Below, one piece after another: positions 9,394 to 18,238 of a DNA stretch of 64,000 nucleotides. Each line of letters begins with the position of its first letter. The first letter of the stretch is position 1. The stretch comes from Solitalea lacus. Its GTDB lineage: Bacteria > Bacteroidota > Bacteroidia > Sphingobacteriales > Sphingobacteriaceae. A program made the translations under genes and the position numbers. Below the pieces are notes generated by a model. The model ran no database searches. It was not told where the DNA came from and worked only from the letters and a program-made list of their open reading frames with translations. Where the stretch lies: NCBI RefSeq assembly GCF_022014595.1, contig NZ_CP091740.1, positions 186,001-250,000 on the forward strand. The letters are read 5' to 3'.

Positions 9394-10458
9394 TTATTTA
9401 ATATGACCTGTCAAATACATAACCACACCTGTAATTCCAATATTGGCGATCGCTAAAGGCACTAACATATTCCAGCCTAAACGCATCAACTGATCGTAAC
9501 GGAAGCGCGGGATGGTCCAACGCACCCATACAAACAGGAACAGGAAGAATGCAATCTTTAAAAAGAATGCTGCCAAACCAATAATGGTAATAATATTTGC
9601 ATGAACACCACTTGCAGCTAAAGCATCTTGACCAGGGAAGTTATAACCTCCAAAGAACAATGCTGATACAACAGCTGATGAAACAAACATATTAATGTAT
9701 TCGGCAAACAGGTAGAAACCTAATTTCATACTTGAGTGCTCGGTGTGGTAACCGGCAACCAGCTCTGATTCACATTCAGGTAAATCGAATGGTGTACGGT
9801 TACATTCGGCGAACATACAAATCAAATAAATAAGGAATGCTACAGGTTGATAAAACACGTTCCATCCTAAACCTGAAATACCCATCAATGAACTTGATTG
9901 TCCCTCAACAATACCGCGCAAGCTTAAAGTACCTGTAACCATCAAGATGGCAATAATAGCCAACCCCATTGCGATCTCATAGCTGATACTTTGCGACGCC
10001 GCACGAATGGCTCCCATTAAAGAGTACTTATTATTAGACGCCCAACCTCCGATCATCATTCCGTATACACCTAAAGAAACTACTCCAAAAATGTATAACA
10101 GGCCTATATTGATATCGGCTACCTGTAAGGAAATTACTCTATCTCCTAATACCAGATCTCTTCCCCATGGAATAACTGCCGAACCGATGGTTGCAGTGAA
10201 CATTGCCAATGAAGGGCCAACTATAAACAATAATTTGTTTGCATTGGCAGGAAGAATCTCTTCTTTAGTGAACAACTTTACACCATCAGCCAATGGCTGC
10301 AAAATCCCCCAAGGTCCTGCTCTGTTCGGACCTAAACGATCTTGAAAGAACGCCGCAAAACGACGCTCAACCAAAGTCATGTACATGGCAACCACAAGGC
10401 TCACCACCAACACAACCGTAATTAAAAGAAACTTTTCTATTATAATTGATAATTCCAT
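9394..10458 (-). CDS. nuoH: NADH-quinone oxidoreductase subunit H
   Basis: NuoH forms much of the quinone chamber at the junction of the peripheral and membrane arms. The 354-residue polytopic protein has the N-terminal signature DRLGPNRAGPWGILQPLADG starting at 40 and the quinone-loop motif NRTPFDLPE at 220-228 followed by the acidic ESELVAGYHTE stretch. All are hallmarks of NuoH/ND1. It starts 41 bases after nuoG. Confidence 0.97.
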   Translation of the reverse strand: MELSIIIEKFLLITVVLVVSLVVAMYMTLVERRFAAFFQDRLGPNRAGPWGILQPLADGVKLFTKEEILPANANKLLFIVGPSLAMFTATIGSAVIPWGRDLVLGDRVISLQVADINIGLLYIFGVVSLGVYGMMIGGWASNNKYSLMGAIRAASQSISYEIAMGLAIIAILMVTGTLSLRGIVEGQSSSLMGISGLGWNVFYQPVAFLIYLICMFAECNRTPFDLPECESELVAGYHTEHSSMKLGFYLFAEYINMFVSSAVVSALFFGGYNFPGQDALAASGVHANIITIIGLAAFFLKIAFFLFLFVWVRWTIPRFRYDQLMRLGWNMLVPLAIANIGITGVVMYLTGHIK

Positions 10459-10499
10459 TTTCTTTAGCTTGAAAGCCTGTTAGGGCTTTGCATTAACTA

Positions 10500-11459
10500 C
10501 TATAAAATCTTTCTGTCTATTACAGGTAACAATTCTTTTTCCTCGTAATGATTTGCCGAAATTACTGAATGGCGGCTTACTTTAGTAGGGCCATCAATTG
10601 TCCAGTCATTTGTTTTCTTTTTATCGAAACGACAAGTATTACAGATAAATTCATCTACCTCTCCGTATTGGTCTTTACGTCCGGTTACACGAATTACATC
10701 TTCACCTTTGTACCATAAAGTAACCTTACCACAGCACTTATCACAGTCGCGATGTGCATCTACTGGCTTGGTAAACCAAACACGATTTTTAAAGCGGAAA
10801 GTTTTGTCAGTTAAAGCTCCTACAGGACAAACGTCAATAACATTGCCTGAAAAGTCATTATCGATAGCTTTAGAGATATAAGTGCCGATTTCAGAAGCAT
10901 CTCCCCTTCCTAAAACACCATGAACACGTTGATTGGTAATTTGATCAGCTGTATAAACACAACGGTAACATAAAATGCAACGATTCATGTGCAGCTTAAT
11001 ATTATCACCAATATCAATCATTTCGAAAGTACGGCGCTTGAACTCATATCGGCTTTGGTCTTTACCGTGTTCAAAAGAAAGATCTTGTAAATGACATTCG
11101 CCCGCCTGGTCACATACAGGGCAATCAAGTGGGTGGTTGATCAAGAGAAATTCAACAACACCTTTACGGGCCTCAATAACTTCTGGAGAAGTTATGTTTT
11201 GCACTATCATGCCGTCCATTACCGTTGTACGACATGATGCCACCAACTTAGGCATTGGTCGCGGATCTTTAGCAGAGCCTTGAGAAACCTTAACCAAGCA
11301 AGTGCGGCATTTACCGCCACTGCCCTTTAGTTTACTGTAGTAACACATTGCAGGTGGAACAATATCTCCTCCTATCATGCGAGCTGCATTCAGGATGGTT
11401 GTTCCCGGATCAACCTCTATTTCAATGTTATCTATCGTTACTTTTACCTTTTCAGACAT
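10500..11459 (-). CDS. nuoG: NADH-quinone oxidoreductase subunit G, short form
   Basis: This subunit has only 319 residues, against about 700-900 for NuoG in E. coli or Thermus. What remains are the electron-wire domains: an N-terminal 2Fe-2S ferredoxin fold (Cys39, 51, 54, 76), the His109-Cys113-Cys116-Cys122 4Fe-4S site, and a second 4Fe-4S site with Cys161, 164, 167 and Cys211. Further cysteines at 239, 242, 243, 273 and 276 resemble the start of the molybdopterin-type Fe4S4 domain. The large molybdopterin oxidoreductase-like domain is absent. The frame ends in a clean stop followed by nuoH, and short NuoG is to my knowledge usual in Bacteroidota, so this is unlikely to be a truncation. 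Confidence 0.93.
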   Translation of the reverse strand: MSEKVKVTIDNIEIEVDPGTTILNAARMIGGDIVPPAMCYYSKLKGSGGKCRTCLVKVSQGSAKDPRPMPKLVASCRTTVMDGMIVQNITSPEVIEARKGVVEFLLINHPLDCPVCDQAGECHLQDLSFEHGKDQSRYEFKRRTFEMIDIGDNIKLHMNRCILCYRCVYTADQITNQRVHGVLGRGDASEIGTYISKAIDNDFSGNVIDVCPVGALTDKTFRFKNRVWFTKPVDAHRDCDKCCGKVTLWYKGEDVIRVTGRKDQYGEVDEFICNTCRFDKKKTNDWTIDGPTKVSRHSVISANHYEEKELLPVIDRKIL

Positions 11460-11526
11460 AGTCTTTGTTAGAATTGAGATTTGATTTACGACATCAAATC
11501 ACCTATCATCTATCTAATCTTAAATA

Positions 11527-12888
11527 TTAATTTGCCGTTTCAACAACAGGAATCGGATCAGCATAGTTAGCTAAACCATAGTTGCCTTCCATTGCAGCAT
11601 TAGGTTCTTTAACGTGCCACTCAAACTCATCACGAAAATGACGGATTGCACTTGCCACAGGCCATGCTGCCGCATCGCCAAGCGGGCAAATAGTATTTCC
11701 TTCAATTTTCTTCGCAACATCAACCAATAAGTCGATATCACTCATTTTTCCATGACCATATTCAATACGGTGCAACACTTTCTCCATCCAGCCTGTTCCT
11801 TCACGACAAGGCGAACATTGTCCACATGATTCGTGATGGTAGAAACGTGAGAAATTCCATGTATTTCGTACAATACATGAGTCTTCGTCCATCACAATAA
11901 ATCCTCCCGAACCTAACATGGTTCCGGTTGCAAAACCACCCTCAGATAATGATTCATATGACATTAAACGAGGTTGACCGTTTGCTAGTTTTAAAATTAA
12001 ATTGGCAGGAAGAATTGGAACAGATGAACCTCCGGCAACTACCGCTTTTAAACGTTTTCCGTTAGCAATACCACCACAGTATTCATCAGAGTAAATAAAC
12101 TCTTCCACTGGCAATCCAAGCTCAATTTCATAAACACCAGGCTTATTAATATTTCCTGAGGCCGATATCAATTTAGTACCGGTACTTCTACCGATACCAA
12201 TTTTCGCATATTCATCACCGCCGTTCACCACAATCCAACTAACAGCAGCAATTGACTCAACATTGTTTACTACTGTTGGACAACCGTATAAACCGGCAAT
12301 AGCTGGAAACGGAGGTTTAATACGTGGATTACCCCGTTTACCTTCCAGTGATTCCAATAAGGCTGTTTCCTCTCCACAAATATATGCACCTCCTCCTGGT
12401 TGTACATACACTTCAAGATCGTAGCCAGAGCCTAAAATATTCTTTCCAAGAAATCCTGCATTCTTAGCTTCAGCAATTGCTTTTTCCAGAATACGAATTT
12501 GAGGCATCATCTCGCCACGAACATAGATATATGAAGTATTTGCGCCTAATGCATAACTTGAAACGATCATCCCTTCAATTAGGGTATGAGGCGTATGAGT
12601 CATCAGATAACGGTCTTTAAAAGTACCCGGCTCTGATTCGTCAGCATTACAAACCAAATAACGAGGAACACCTTCTGGTTTTGCCAAAAAGCTCCATTTC
12701 ATGCCCGTAGGGAACCCTGCGCCACCACGCCCACGTAAACCTGATTTTTTAACCTCCTCAACAACGTCATCAGGCGACATGGTTTTCAGCGCTTTTTCAA
12801 CCGCAGCGTAACCACCCTGCTTGCGATAAACGTCAAAGGTGTTAATTCCGGGAACGTTAATATCTTTAAGTAATATCTTTTGAGTCAT
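11527..12888 (-). CDS. nuoF: NADH-quinone oxidoreductase subunit F (NADH/FMN-binding)
   Basis: NuoF binds NADH and FMN and starts the electron chain. In its 453 residues the FMN/NADH site motifs GRGGAGFPTG (53-62) and GAYICGEETAL (167-177) are intact. The N3 4Fe-4S ligands are Cys355, 358 and 361 in ESCGQCSPCREG and Cys401 in ICPLGDAAAW. It is soluble and sits at the tip of the peripheral arm. The start is 12 bases after nuoE, and a 67-base AT-rich spacer separates it from nuoG. Confidence 0.98.
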   Translation of the reverse strand: MTQKILLKDINVPGINTFDVYRKQGGYAAVEKALKTMSPDDVVEEVKKSGLRGRGGAGFPTGMKWSFLAKPEGVPRYLVCNADESEPGTFKDRYLMTHTPHTLIEGMIVSSYALGANTSYIYVRGEMMPQIRILEKAIAEAKNAGFLGKNILGSGYDLEVYVQPGGGAYICGEETALLESLEGKRGNPRIKPPFPAIAGLYGCPTVVNNVESIAAVSWIVVNGGDEYAKIGIGRSTGTKLISASGNINKPGVYEIELGLPVEEFIYSDEYCGGIANGKRLKAVVAGGSSVPILPANLILKLANGQPRLMSYESLSEGGFATGTMLGSGGFIVMDEDSCIVRNTWNFSRFYHHESCGQCSPCREGTGWMEKVLHRIEYGHGKMSDIDLLVDVAKKIEGNTICPLGDAAAWPVASAIRHFRDEFEWHVKEPNAAMEGNYGLANYADPIPVVETAN

Positions 12889-12900
12889 ATTAAACCCGAA

Positions 12901-13407
12901 TTAATTCTTATTCATTAGCTGTGTTAACAATTCATCAACACTGTTTTCAGTCAGATTTTCATAGAAAGTATATTCAGGTCCAATCTGTAAAACAGGTCCG
13001 TAACCGCAGGCGGCCAAACATTCAACCCCTCTGAATGAGAATAATCCATCAGAAGTAACTTCCCCTTCTTTCACTCCTAATTTTTCTTCCAGATGCTTCA
13101 TGATTTTTTCGGCACCAACTAAACAGCATGGGCCGGTACGGCAAACCTCCAGTACATATTTGCCCGATGGTTTAAGGAAGAACATTGTGTAAAACGATGC
13201 AACTTCGTAAACCTCAATTGGGGAGATATTGAGCAATGAAGCAACATAATCCATTACTTCAGTACTGCACCAGCCGAACTCAGCTTGAGCCAGGTGTAAA
13301 ACCGGCAACAATGCTGATTTTTGTCTGCCTTCTGGATAGCGCGCAATAATCTCATCGACTTTTTTTTGCGCTTCTGCGGAAAACTTTATTTCTTTTACTG
13401 CTAACAT
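12901..13407 (-). CDS. nuoE: NADH-quinone oxidoreductase subunit E (2Fe-2S)
   Basis: This 168-residue thioredoxin-like subunit partners NuoF and holds cluster N1a. The four ligands have the expected spacing: Cys89-x4-Cys94 and Cys130-x3-Cys134 (ECLAACGYGPV). The N-terminal helical part (about 8-70) and the PVLHLAQAEFGW segment are typical. It is preceded by a 138-base spacer after nuoD that has no gene of its own. Confidence 0.97.
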   Translation of the reverse strand: MLAVKEIKFSAEAQKKVDEIIARYPEGRQKSALLPVLHLAQAEFGWCSTEVMDYVASLLNISPIEVYEVASFYTMFFLKPSGKYVLEVCRTGPCCLVGAEKIMKHLEEKLGVKEGEVTSDGLFSFRGVECLAACGYGPVLQIGPEYTFYENLTENSVDELLTQLMNKN

Positions 13408-13545
13408 TTCTTTTTAGAAGTAAGATTTGAGATTTGAGCTATCAGATATCCTCCTTGCTCAAAACCTTTTACCATTTCTTATTTATACATGCACCTGACA
13501 TTTTGAACTCTGTTAAAGTTTAGTCTCAATGTCTATTGCTTTATT

Positions 13546-14754
13546 TTATGCATCAAGCTCTCCGGCAATGACATTTAAGCTACTCATAGCTAAAATTGCA
13601 TCGGATATCATTCCTCCCTTAGCAATATCGGCATATGCCTGATAGTTGATAAAGCTTGGACGACGGAAGTGTAAACGGAAAGGAGCACGTCCTCCATCAG
13701 TAACTAAATAGAAGCCTAACTCACCATTTCCACCTTCCACTGCATGATATATTTCTGTTTTTGGAATTGGAACCTCTCCCATCACAATTTTAAAGTGATA
13801 GATTAATGATTCCATTGAACTGTAAACATCTTCCTTAGGAGGTAAGCAGTAATCAGGAACTTCAGCATTGAACACCCCTTTTGGTTCCTTTTCCATCTTA
13901 GCAAGGGCCTGCTTAATGATGCTTAAACTTTGCCACATTTCCTCATTACGCACAAGGAAACGATCGTATATATCACCTGTTGTACCTACAGGAATTTCAA
14001 AGTCAAATTCATCGTATGAACAATATGGCTGGGCAACGCGAACATCGTAATCTACACCGCATGAACGTAATAATGGTCCTGTCCAGCTATATGACAATGC
14101 TTTCTCAGCGCTTACCGGTGTAACACCAACACAACGGTCAATGAAAATACGGTTACGATTGAATAAGTTCTCGAACTCGCGCATTACCTCAGGAAATTCA
14201 TCAATGAATGTTTTGATTTTTGCAATAGCCACATCATTAAAATTGCGCTCGAAACCACCAATACGACCCATATTTGTTGTTAAACGAGATCCACAGATTT
14301 CTTCGAAAATTTCGTAAATGTGTTCACGTTTTTGGAATACGTATAAGAACCCGGTGAATGCTCCTGAATCAACACCGATAACCGAGTTACAAACCAAGTG
14401 ATCAGCAATACGGCTCAACTCCATCACAATAATTCGCATATAATCCACTCTCTTAGGAGTTTGTATGCCAAGGAGTTTTTCAACCGTCATATGCCAACCC
14501 ATGTTATTAATTGGCGCCGAACAGTAATTCAACCGGTCGGTAAGTGGAGTTATTTGATAAAACGGACGATGCTCGGAGATTTTTTCGAAAGCACGGTGAA
14601 TATATCCTATCGTCGATTGCGCACTTACAATGCGCTCACCATCCAATTCAAGGACATTCTGAAACACCCCGTGTGTAGCCGGGTGCGTAGGTCCCAGGTT
14701 AAGGGTGGTCGTTTCTTTTTCTAATGAGTGTTCACCTAATTTAATGTGAGCCAT
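13546..14754 (-). CDS. nuoD: NADH-quinone oxidoreductase subunit D (49 kDa)
   Basis: NuoD, descended from the [NiFe]-hydrogenase large subunit, forms the quinone-reducing site with NuoB. It has 402 residues. LGPTHPATHG at 20-29 is the classic motif, including the histidine that meets the quinone head group. The segments GYIHRAFEKI and SWTGPLLRSCGVDYDVR are also conserved. NuoC and NuoD are separate genes here, unlike the fused NuoCD of E. coli; a 176-base spacer lies between them. Confidence 0.98.
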   Translation of the reverse strand: MAHIKLGEHSLEKETTTLNLGPTHPATHGVFQNVLELDGERIVSAQSTIGYIHRAFEKISEHRPFYQITPLTDRLNYCSAPINNMGWHMTVEKLLGIQTPKRVDYMRIIVMELSRIADHLVCNSVIGVDSGAFTGFLYVFQKREHIYEIFEEICGSRLTTNMGRIGGFERNFNDVAIAKIKTFIDEFPEVMREFENLFNRNRIFIDRCVGVTPVSAEKALSYSWTGPLLRSCGVDYDVRVAQPYCSYDEFDFEIPVGTTGDIYDRFLVRNEEMWQSLSIIKQALAKMEKEPKGVFNAEVPDYCLPPKEDVYSSMESLIYHFKIVMGEVPIPKTEIYHAVEGGNGELGFYLVTDGGRAPFRLHFRRPSFINYQAYADIAKGGMISDAILAMSSLNVIAGELDA

Positions 14755-14930
14755 ATACGTTGTAATGTTGAATTAAGAATTATGAATTATAAATGCCCTC
14801 ATTTTAAATTCACAATCCAACATTTTGGTTTTTTAGTTTATGAATTTGCTCCTTAATCCAGTAATTCAATTGAGGAACATTGCCCTCTGCATAAAATGCA
14901 GCATTCCATTACTCGGTAGAGCAACAGTGA

Positions 14931-15440
14931 TTAACGGCCAAAGTAATCGTCGTTCTTATCCGTACGGTTTGGATCTTCCAATGGAAACTCCTTACGCATT
15001 GGGAAAGCAACCATATCGTCTACGTTCAAAATACGTCGTAAATCTGGGTGGCCTTCAAAGATGATTCCGAAGAAATCATATGTTTCACGTTCCATCCAGT
15101 TTGCTCCTAAAAAAAGACCTGTAAGTGATGCAATACGTGGAGCATGCTCTGGAAGGAAAACTTTTATACGGATGCGCACATTATTGGTAAGACTATGCAA
15201 ATGATAAATTACTCCTAGAGGCAATTCCTGTTCAGGGTAATGAATACCGCAAATATCTGTAAGAAAACGAAACTTCAACTCATCATCATTGTAAAGGAAT
15301 TGAACTACGTCAATAATCTTATCCTTAGTAGTAGTAAGCGTAAGAAATTCATGCGGTTCACTCACATTGAAGATAGCATCAGCAAACTTAGTTTGCAATT
15401 TCTCCAATACAGCCTGATTGTTAATCTCTTTTACTGCCAT
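14931..15440 (-). CDS. nuoC: NADH-quinone oxidoreductase subunit C (30 kDa)
   Basis: This 169-residue peripheral-arm subunit has the conserved C-terminal block: ERETYDFFGI, then GHPDLRRIL, then FPLEDPNRTDKNDDYFGR near the end. The protein has no cofactor and helps hold NuoD. It starts one base after the nuoB stop, so translation is coupled. No tail beyond the family core is seen. Confidence 0.96.
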   Translation of the reverse strand: MAVKEINNQAVLEKLQTKFADAIFNVSEPHEFLTLTTTKDKIIDVVQFLYNDDELKFRFLTDICGIHYPEQELPLGVIYHLHSLTNNVRIRIKVFLPEHAPRIASLTGLFLGANWMERETYDFFGIIFEGHPDLRRILNVDDMVAFPMRKEFPLEDPNRTDKNDDYFGR

Positions 15441-15441
15441 A

Positions 15442-15984
15442 TTATTGAATTCCGTATTTTGCTAATAACTGTTTGTATTCTTCTGAATCGCGACGACGTA
15501 ATGACTCGTTTTGTACCAATTCCTGAATTCGGTTTAAGCCATCAATAATCCCCTCAGGACGAGGAGGACAACCAGGAACATAAACATCAACAGGAATAAT
15601 CTCGTCTATACCTTGCAATACGCTATAAGTATCAAATATACCACCACTAGATGCGCATGCACCTACAGCCATTACCCAACGGGGTTCGGCCATTTGCAAA
15701 TAAACCTGACGCAGTACCGGTGCCATTTTCTTTGCAATGGTACCCATTACCATCAACAAATCGGCTTGGCGTGGTGAGAAACTCAAACGCTCAGCACCAA
15801 ATCGTGCCAAGTCATAATGGGCTCCCATTGTAGCCATAAACTCAATACCACAACAAGAAGTAGCAAAAGGTAAAGGCCATAAAGAATACGAACGGGCTAA
15901 ACCCACCGCTTTATCAAGAGAGGTTGCAAAAAATCCGGCTCCTTCTATGCCCGGAGGGGCCTCAACCATTTTAATATCGCTCAT
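15442..15984 (-). CDS. nuoB: NADH-quinone oxidoreductase subunit B (cluster N2)
   Basis: NuoB carries the terminal 4Fe-4S cluster N2 that reduces quinone. The ligands are in place: the tandem Cys44-Cys45 in [10 protein letters not shown], Cys110 in VGACASSGG, and Cys139 in VPGCPPRPE. At 180 residues it matches the PSST family. A 119-base spacer lies between nuoA and nuoB on the shared transcript. Confidence 0.98.
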   Translation of the reverse strand: MSDIKMVEAPPGIEGAGFFATSLDKAVGLARSYSLWPLPFATSCCGIEFMATMGAHYDLARFGAERLSFSPRQADLLMVMGTIAKKMAPVLRQVYLQMAEPRWVMAVGACASSGGIFDTYSVLQGIDEIIPVDVYVPGCPPRPEGIIDGLNRIQELVQNESLRRRDSEEYKQLLAKYGIQ

Positions 15985-16103
15985 ACGCTGAAATTTTTCT
16001 CAAAAGTCCTCTTAACAATAGAAAAGAGTAACAAAAGTACAACAATAATCAGATAAATATTGTTCTATCATGCCTTGGGTCGTTTTTAGAACAATTCTAA
16101 ACA

Positions 16104-16478
16104 CTATTCCCACTTAAGGGCACCTTTTTTAATGATATAAATGAATCCTAATAGCAAAAATGCCATGAACGTAAACATTTCTATCATTCCCAACAGGCCA
16201 AGTTCTTTAAAATTAACCGCCCATGGGTACATAAAGATTACTTCCACGTCAAACAAAACGAATAAAATTGCTACCAGGAAATATTTAATAGAAATTGGCT
16301 GGCGAGCATTACCCTGAGCCTCTACTCCCGATTCAAAAGGGGTCAATTTATCTGAAGTTTTACGCTTCGGGCCAATAAGGTGAGTGGCCAACATGGTAAC
16401 TACCACAAAACCAATGGCTACAAAAAACTGAAAAGCAATTGGTGCATAGTTAACAGGTAACTGCTCTAGTAATAACAT
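16104..16478 (-). CDS. nuoA: NADH-quinone oxidoreductase subunit A
   Basis: This is the first gene of the complex I operon. The 124-residue membrane protein has three helices (about 10-34, 63-82, 95-117). The quinone-channel loop contains TPFESGVE (46-53), and the second helix ends in DVEVIFMYPWAV (77-88), both typical of NuoA/ND3. A promoter candidate lies about 25-55 bases upstream and runs into the terminator of the preceding operon. Confidence 0.96.
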   Translation of the reverse strand: MLLLEQLPVNYAPIAFQFFVAIGFVVVTMLATHLIGPKRKTSDKLTPFESGVEAQGNARQPISIKYFLVAILFVLFDVEVIFMYPWAVNFKELGLLGMIEMFTFMAFLLLGFIYIIKKGALKWE

Positions 16479-16503
16479 AATGTACTATTTGTGATTTTTT
16501 TTG

Positions 16504-16534
16504 CAAAAATAAAAAAGAGAAGGTAAGTTTAAAA
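16504..16534 (-). promoter_or_regulatory. Candidate promoter of the nuo operon
   Basis: On the minus strand TATTTTTG (16511 down to 16504) matches the Bacteroidota -7 element TAnnTTTG. A TTTT lies 19 bases upstream (16534-16531) where TTTG is expected. The predicted start of transcription is near 16498, about 20 bases before the nuoA ATG. The -7 element lies in the T-tract of the terminator that ends the preceding operon. Confidence 0.5.
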
Positions 16535-16548
16535 CAAACCTTCTCTTT
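16514..16548 (-). terminator. Intrinsic terminator of the exbB-tonB-TPR operon
   Basis: An 11-bp inverted repeat, AAAGAGAAGGT at 16514-16524 and its complement at 16538-16548, is followed on the minus strand by a T-rich run. It lies 46 bases downstream of the TPR gene stop and just before nuoA, so it separates the two operons. Confidence 0.75.
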
Positions 16549-16593
16549 AGTTGAATATTTTATTAAGAAATTTCAATCAAGAGTAAGAACAAA

Positions 16594-18222
16594 CTACTTT
16601 TTGTTCTTACCTCCAGTTGTATTCAGACCTTTTATTACTTCTAATGCTTTTTGATTAGCTGGGTCGATTTCAATGACTTTGTTATAAAATGATTTAGCTG
16701 CAGTCAAATCGTTTTGAACTAAATAAGCATAACTTCCTAAATAATCATATGCTTCAATAAGATATTTAGCATTCTTTTGTTTGTCTGCTTCACCCAATTC
16801 AACTACTTTTTCATAATAAGGTTTTGCAAGACCAAGTTTGCTATCTTTATCTTGGGCTGCATTAGCCTGACCACGATATAAATAGCCTTGAATATAAGTT
16901 GGAGAAAGCTCAGTCACCTTTAAAAATGCACTATCCGCCTTTTTATAATTTTCAACTCTCATTGCAGATAACCCATAGTATAAATAATCAACAGGTTGCT
17001 TTTTTACATTTGGAATAGCAAAATAGCTATCATAAGCCTTGATCGCCGTTGGATACTGCTTTGACAAATAGCTCATCTTACCTAGCAAAGGATAAAGATC
17101 TATTTTTGAAGGATCTTTTACTAAAGCCTTTTGCATATAGGCAATTGCTAACGAATCCTTCTTATTATCCGATAAAATTTTAGCCATGTATTCATAATCC
17201 TGAGTTATGACATTACTTTCAGGTTGCTTTTGGAAGAAAGTATTCATGGCCTCCAAAGCTTCTGTAGGTTTCTTAATCTCGTACGCAGAATATGCCAATA
17301 AACGGTACATTACAGGTTTAACTTGGCAAGTTTTCAACAACAAATTAATTTGATCATATGCTGATTGGTACTGCTTTGCCAAGAACAACACGCTTGCATA
17401 ACGGGTATTTGAGTTACATGAGGCATCGGTTAAAGGCAAGTATTTATTCTTGTAAGTTTCAGTTGCTTTAGCGTATTGCCCAGAAACAGCATATAGTTCT
17501 GCCAACTCACGATAGGCAGGAGCATAGTTTGGATCAATCGAAATCGCTTTTTCCAATGGTGCTAATGATGATTCATAGTTTTGAGCACCACGATAAATAT
17601 GTGATTGTGCTACATAAGCCGCTACATAGTTTTTATCTAACTCAAGAGCTTTGTTGTAATTTGCTATTGCATTGTTACCATCCTTTTTAAGCAGGTAGGC
17701 ATTACCTAAGGTAGTATAAACTTCAGGATTTTTAGACGCAATCTTTTTGGCTTGCTCAATGTAAGCAATAGCAGTCTCAATTGATGCGGCATCGCCCTCT
17801 TCACCAGCTAAGGCATAAGCTTTGGCAGTTTCTAGATAAGGTCTGTAGTCTTTTTCCTTCTGACCAAGGGCAATAGCTTTGTCAAACAACGGCTTAGCAG
17901 ATACAAAGTTCTTTTTAAGGATACTTAGTTTCCCTTGTCCCACATAATTCAAACCAAACTGTGGATTTGCCGCCACACCTTTGTCAAAAAATACTTGGGC
18001 TGAGTCAAATTCAAGTGTTTTTACATAAACATCGCCCATATAATAATAGCTTTCAGCAGTAGTCGCCGGATTAGAAGCTAACTTGCTCAACATAGCTTTA
18101 GCTTTCTCGTATTGCTCCACTTCAATAGCTTTTCTTACATCATTGATGCTTTGGCCATAAGCGAATCCTGCTATGCAAAACAACGCTACGGTTATATTTA
18201 AAGCCTTCTTTATCATCTTCAT
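16594..18222 (-). CDS. Secreted tetratricopeptide-repeat protein of the TonB cluster
   Basis: The protein has 542 residues from the ATG at 18222; an earlier in-frame TTG at 18246 would overlap the upstream gene and is less likely. A signal peptide ends near AYGQS. The rest is a row of TPR helices, for example AESYYYMGDVYVKTLEFDSA, PEVYTTLGNAYLLKKDGNNA and APAYRELAELYAVSGQYAKA, about a dozen units by eye. TPR arrays bind other proteins, so this is probably a periplasmic or outer-membrane-associated scaffold. It follows the PstS-like gene by 16 bases and ends the operon of TonB motor genes. No enzyme domain is visible. Its partner cannot be read from sequence. Confidence 0.85.
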   Translation of the reverse strand: MKMIKKALNITVALFCIAGFAYGQSINDVRKAIEVEQYEKAKAMLSKLASNPATTAESYYYMGDVYVKTLEFDSAQVFFDKGVAANPQFGLNYVGQGKLSILKKNFVSAKPLFDKAIALGQKEKDYRPYLETAKAYALAGEEGDAASIETAIAYIEQAKKIASKNPEVYTTLGNAYLLKKDGNNAIANYNKALELDKNYVAAYVAQSHIYRGAQNYESSLAPLEKAISIDPNYAPAYRELAELYAVSGQYAKATETYKNKYLPLTDASCNSNTRYASVLFLAKQYQSAYDQINLLLKTCQVKPVMYRLLAYSAYEIKKPTEALEAMNTFFQKQPESNVITQDYEYMAKILSDNKKDSLAIAYMQKALVKDPSKIDLYPLLGKMSYLSKQYPTAIKAYDSYFAIPNVKKQPVDYLYYGLSAMRVENYKKADSAFLKVTELSPTYIQGYLYRGQANAAQDKDSKLGLAKPYYEKVVELGEADKQKNAKYLIEAYDYLGSYAYLVQNDLTAAKSFYNKVIEIDPANQKALEVIKGLNTTGGKNKK

Positions 18223-18238
18223 AGTCAAAAAAATAAAT

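Noticed and set aside
10500-11459. NuoG read as a truncated pseudogene
   Set aside because: All cluster ligands are intact, the frame ends cleanly and the next gene follows normally; short NuoG appears usual for the phylum.
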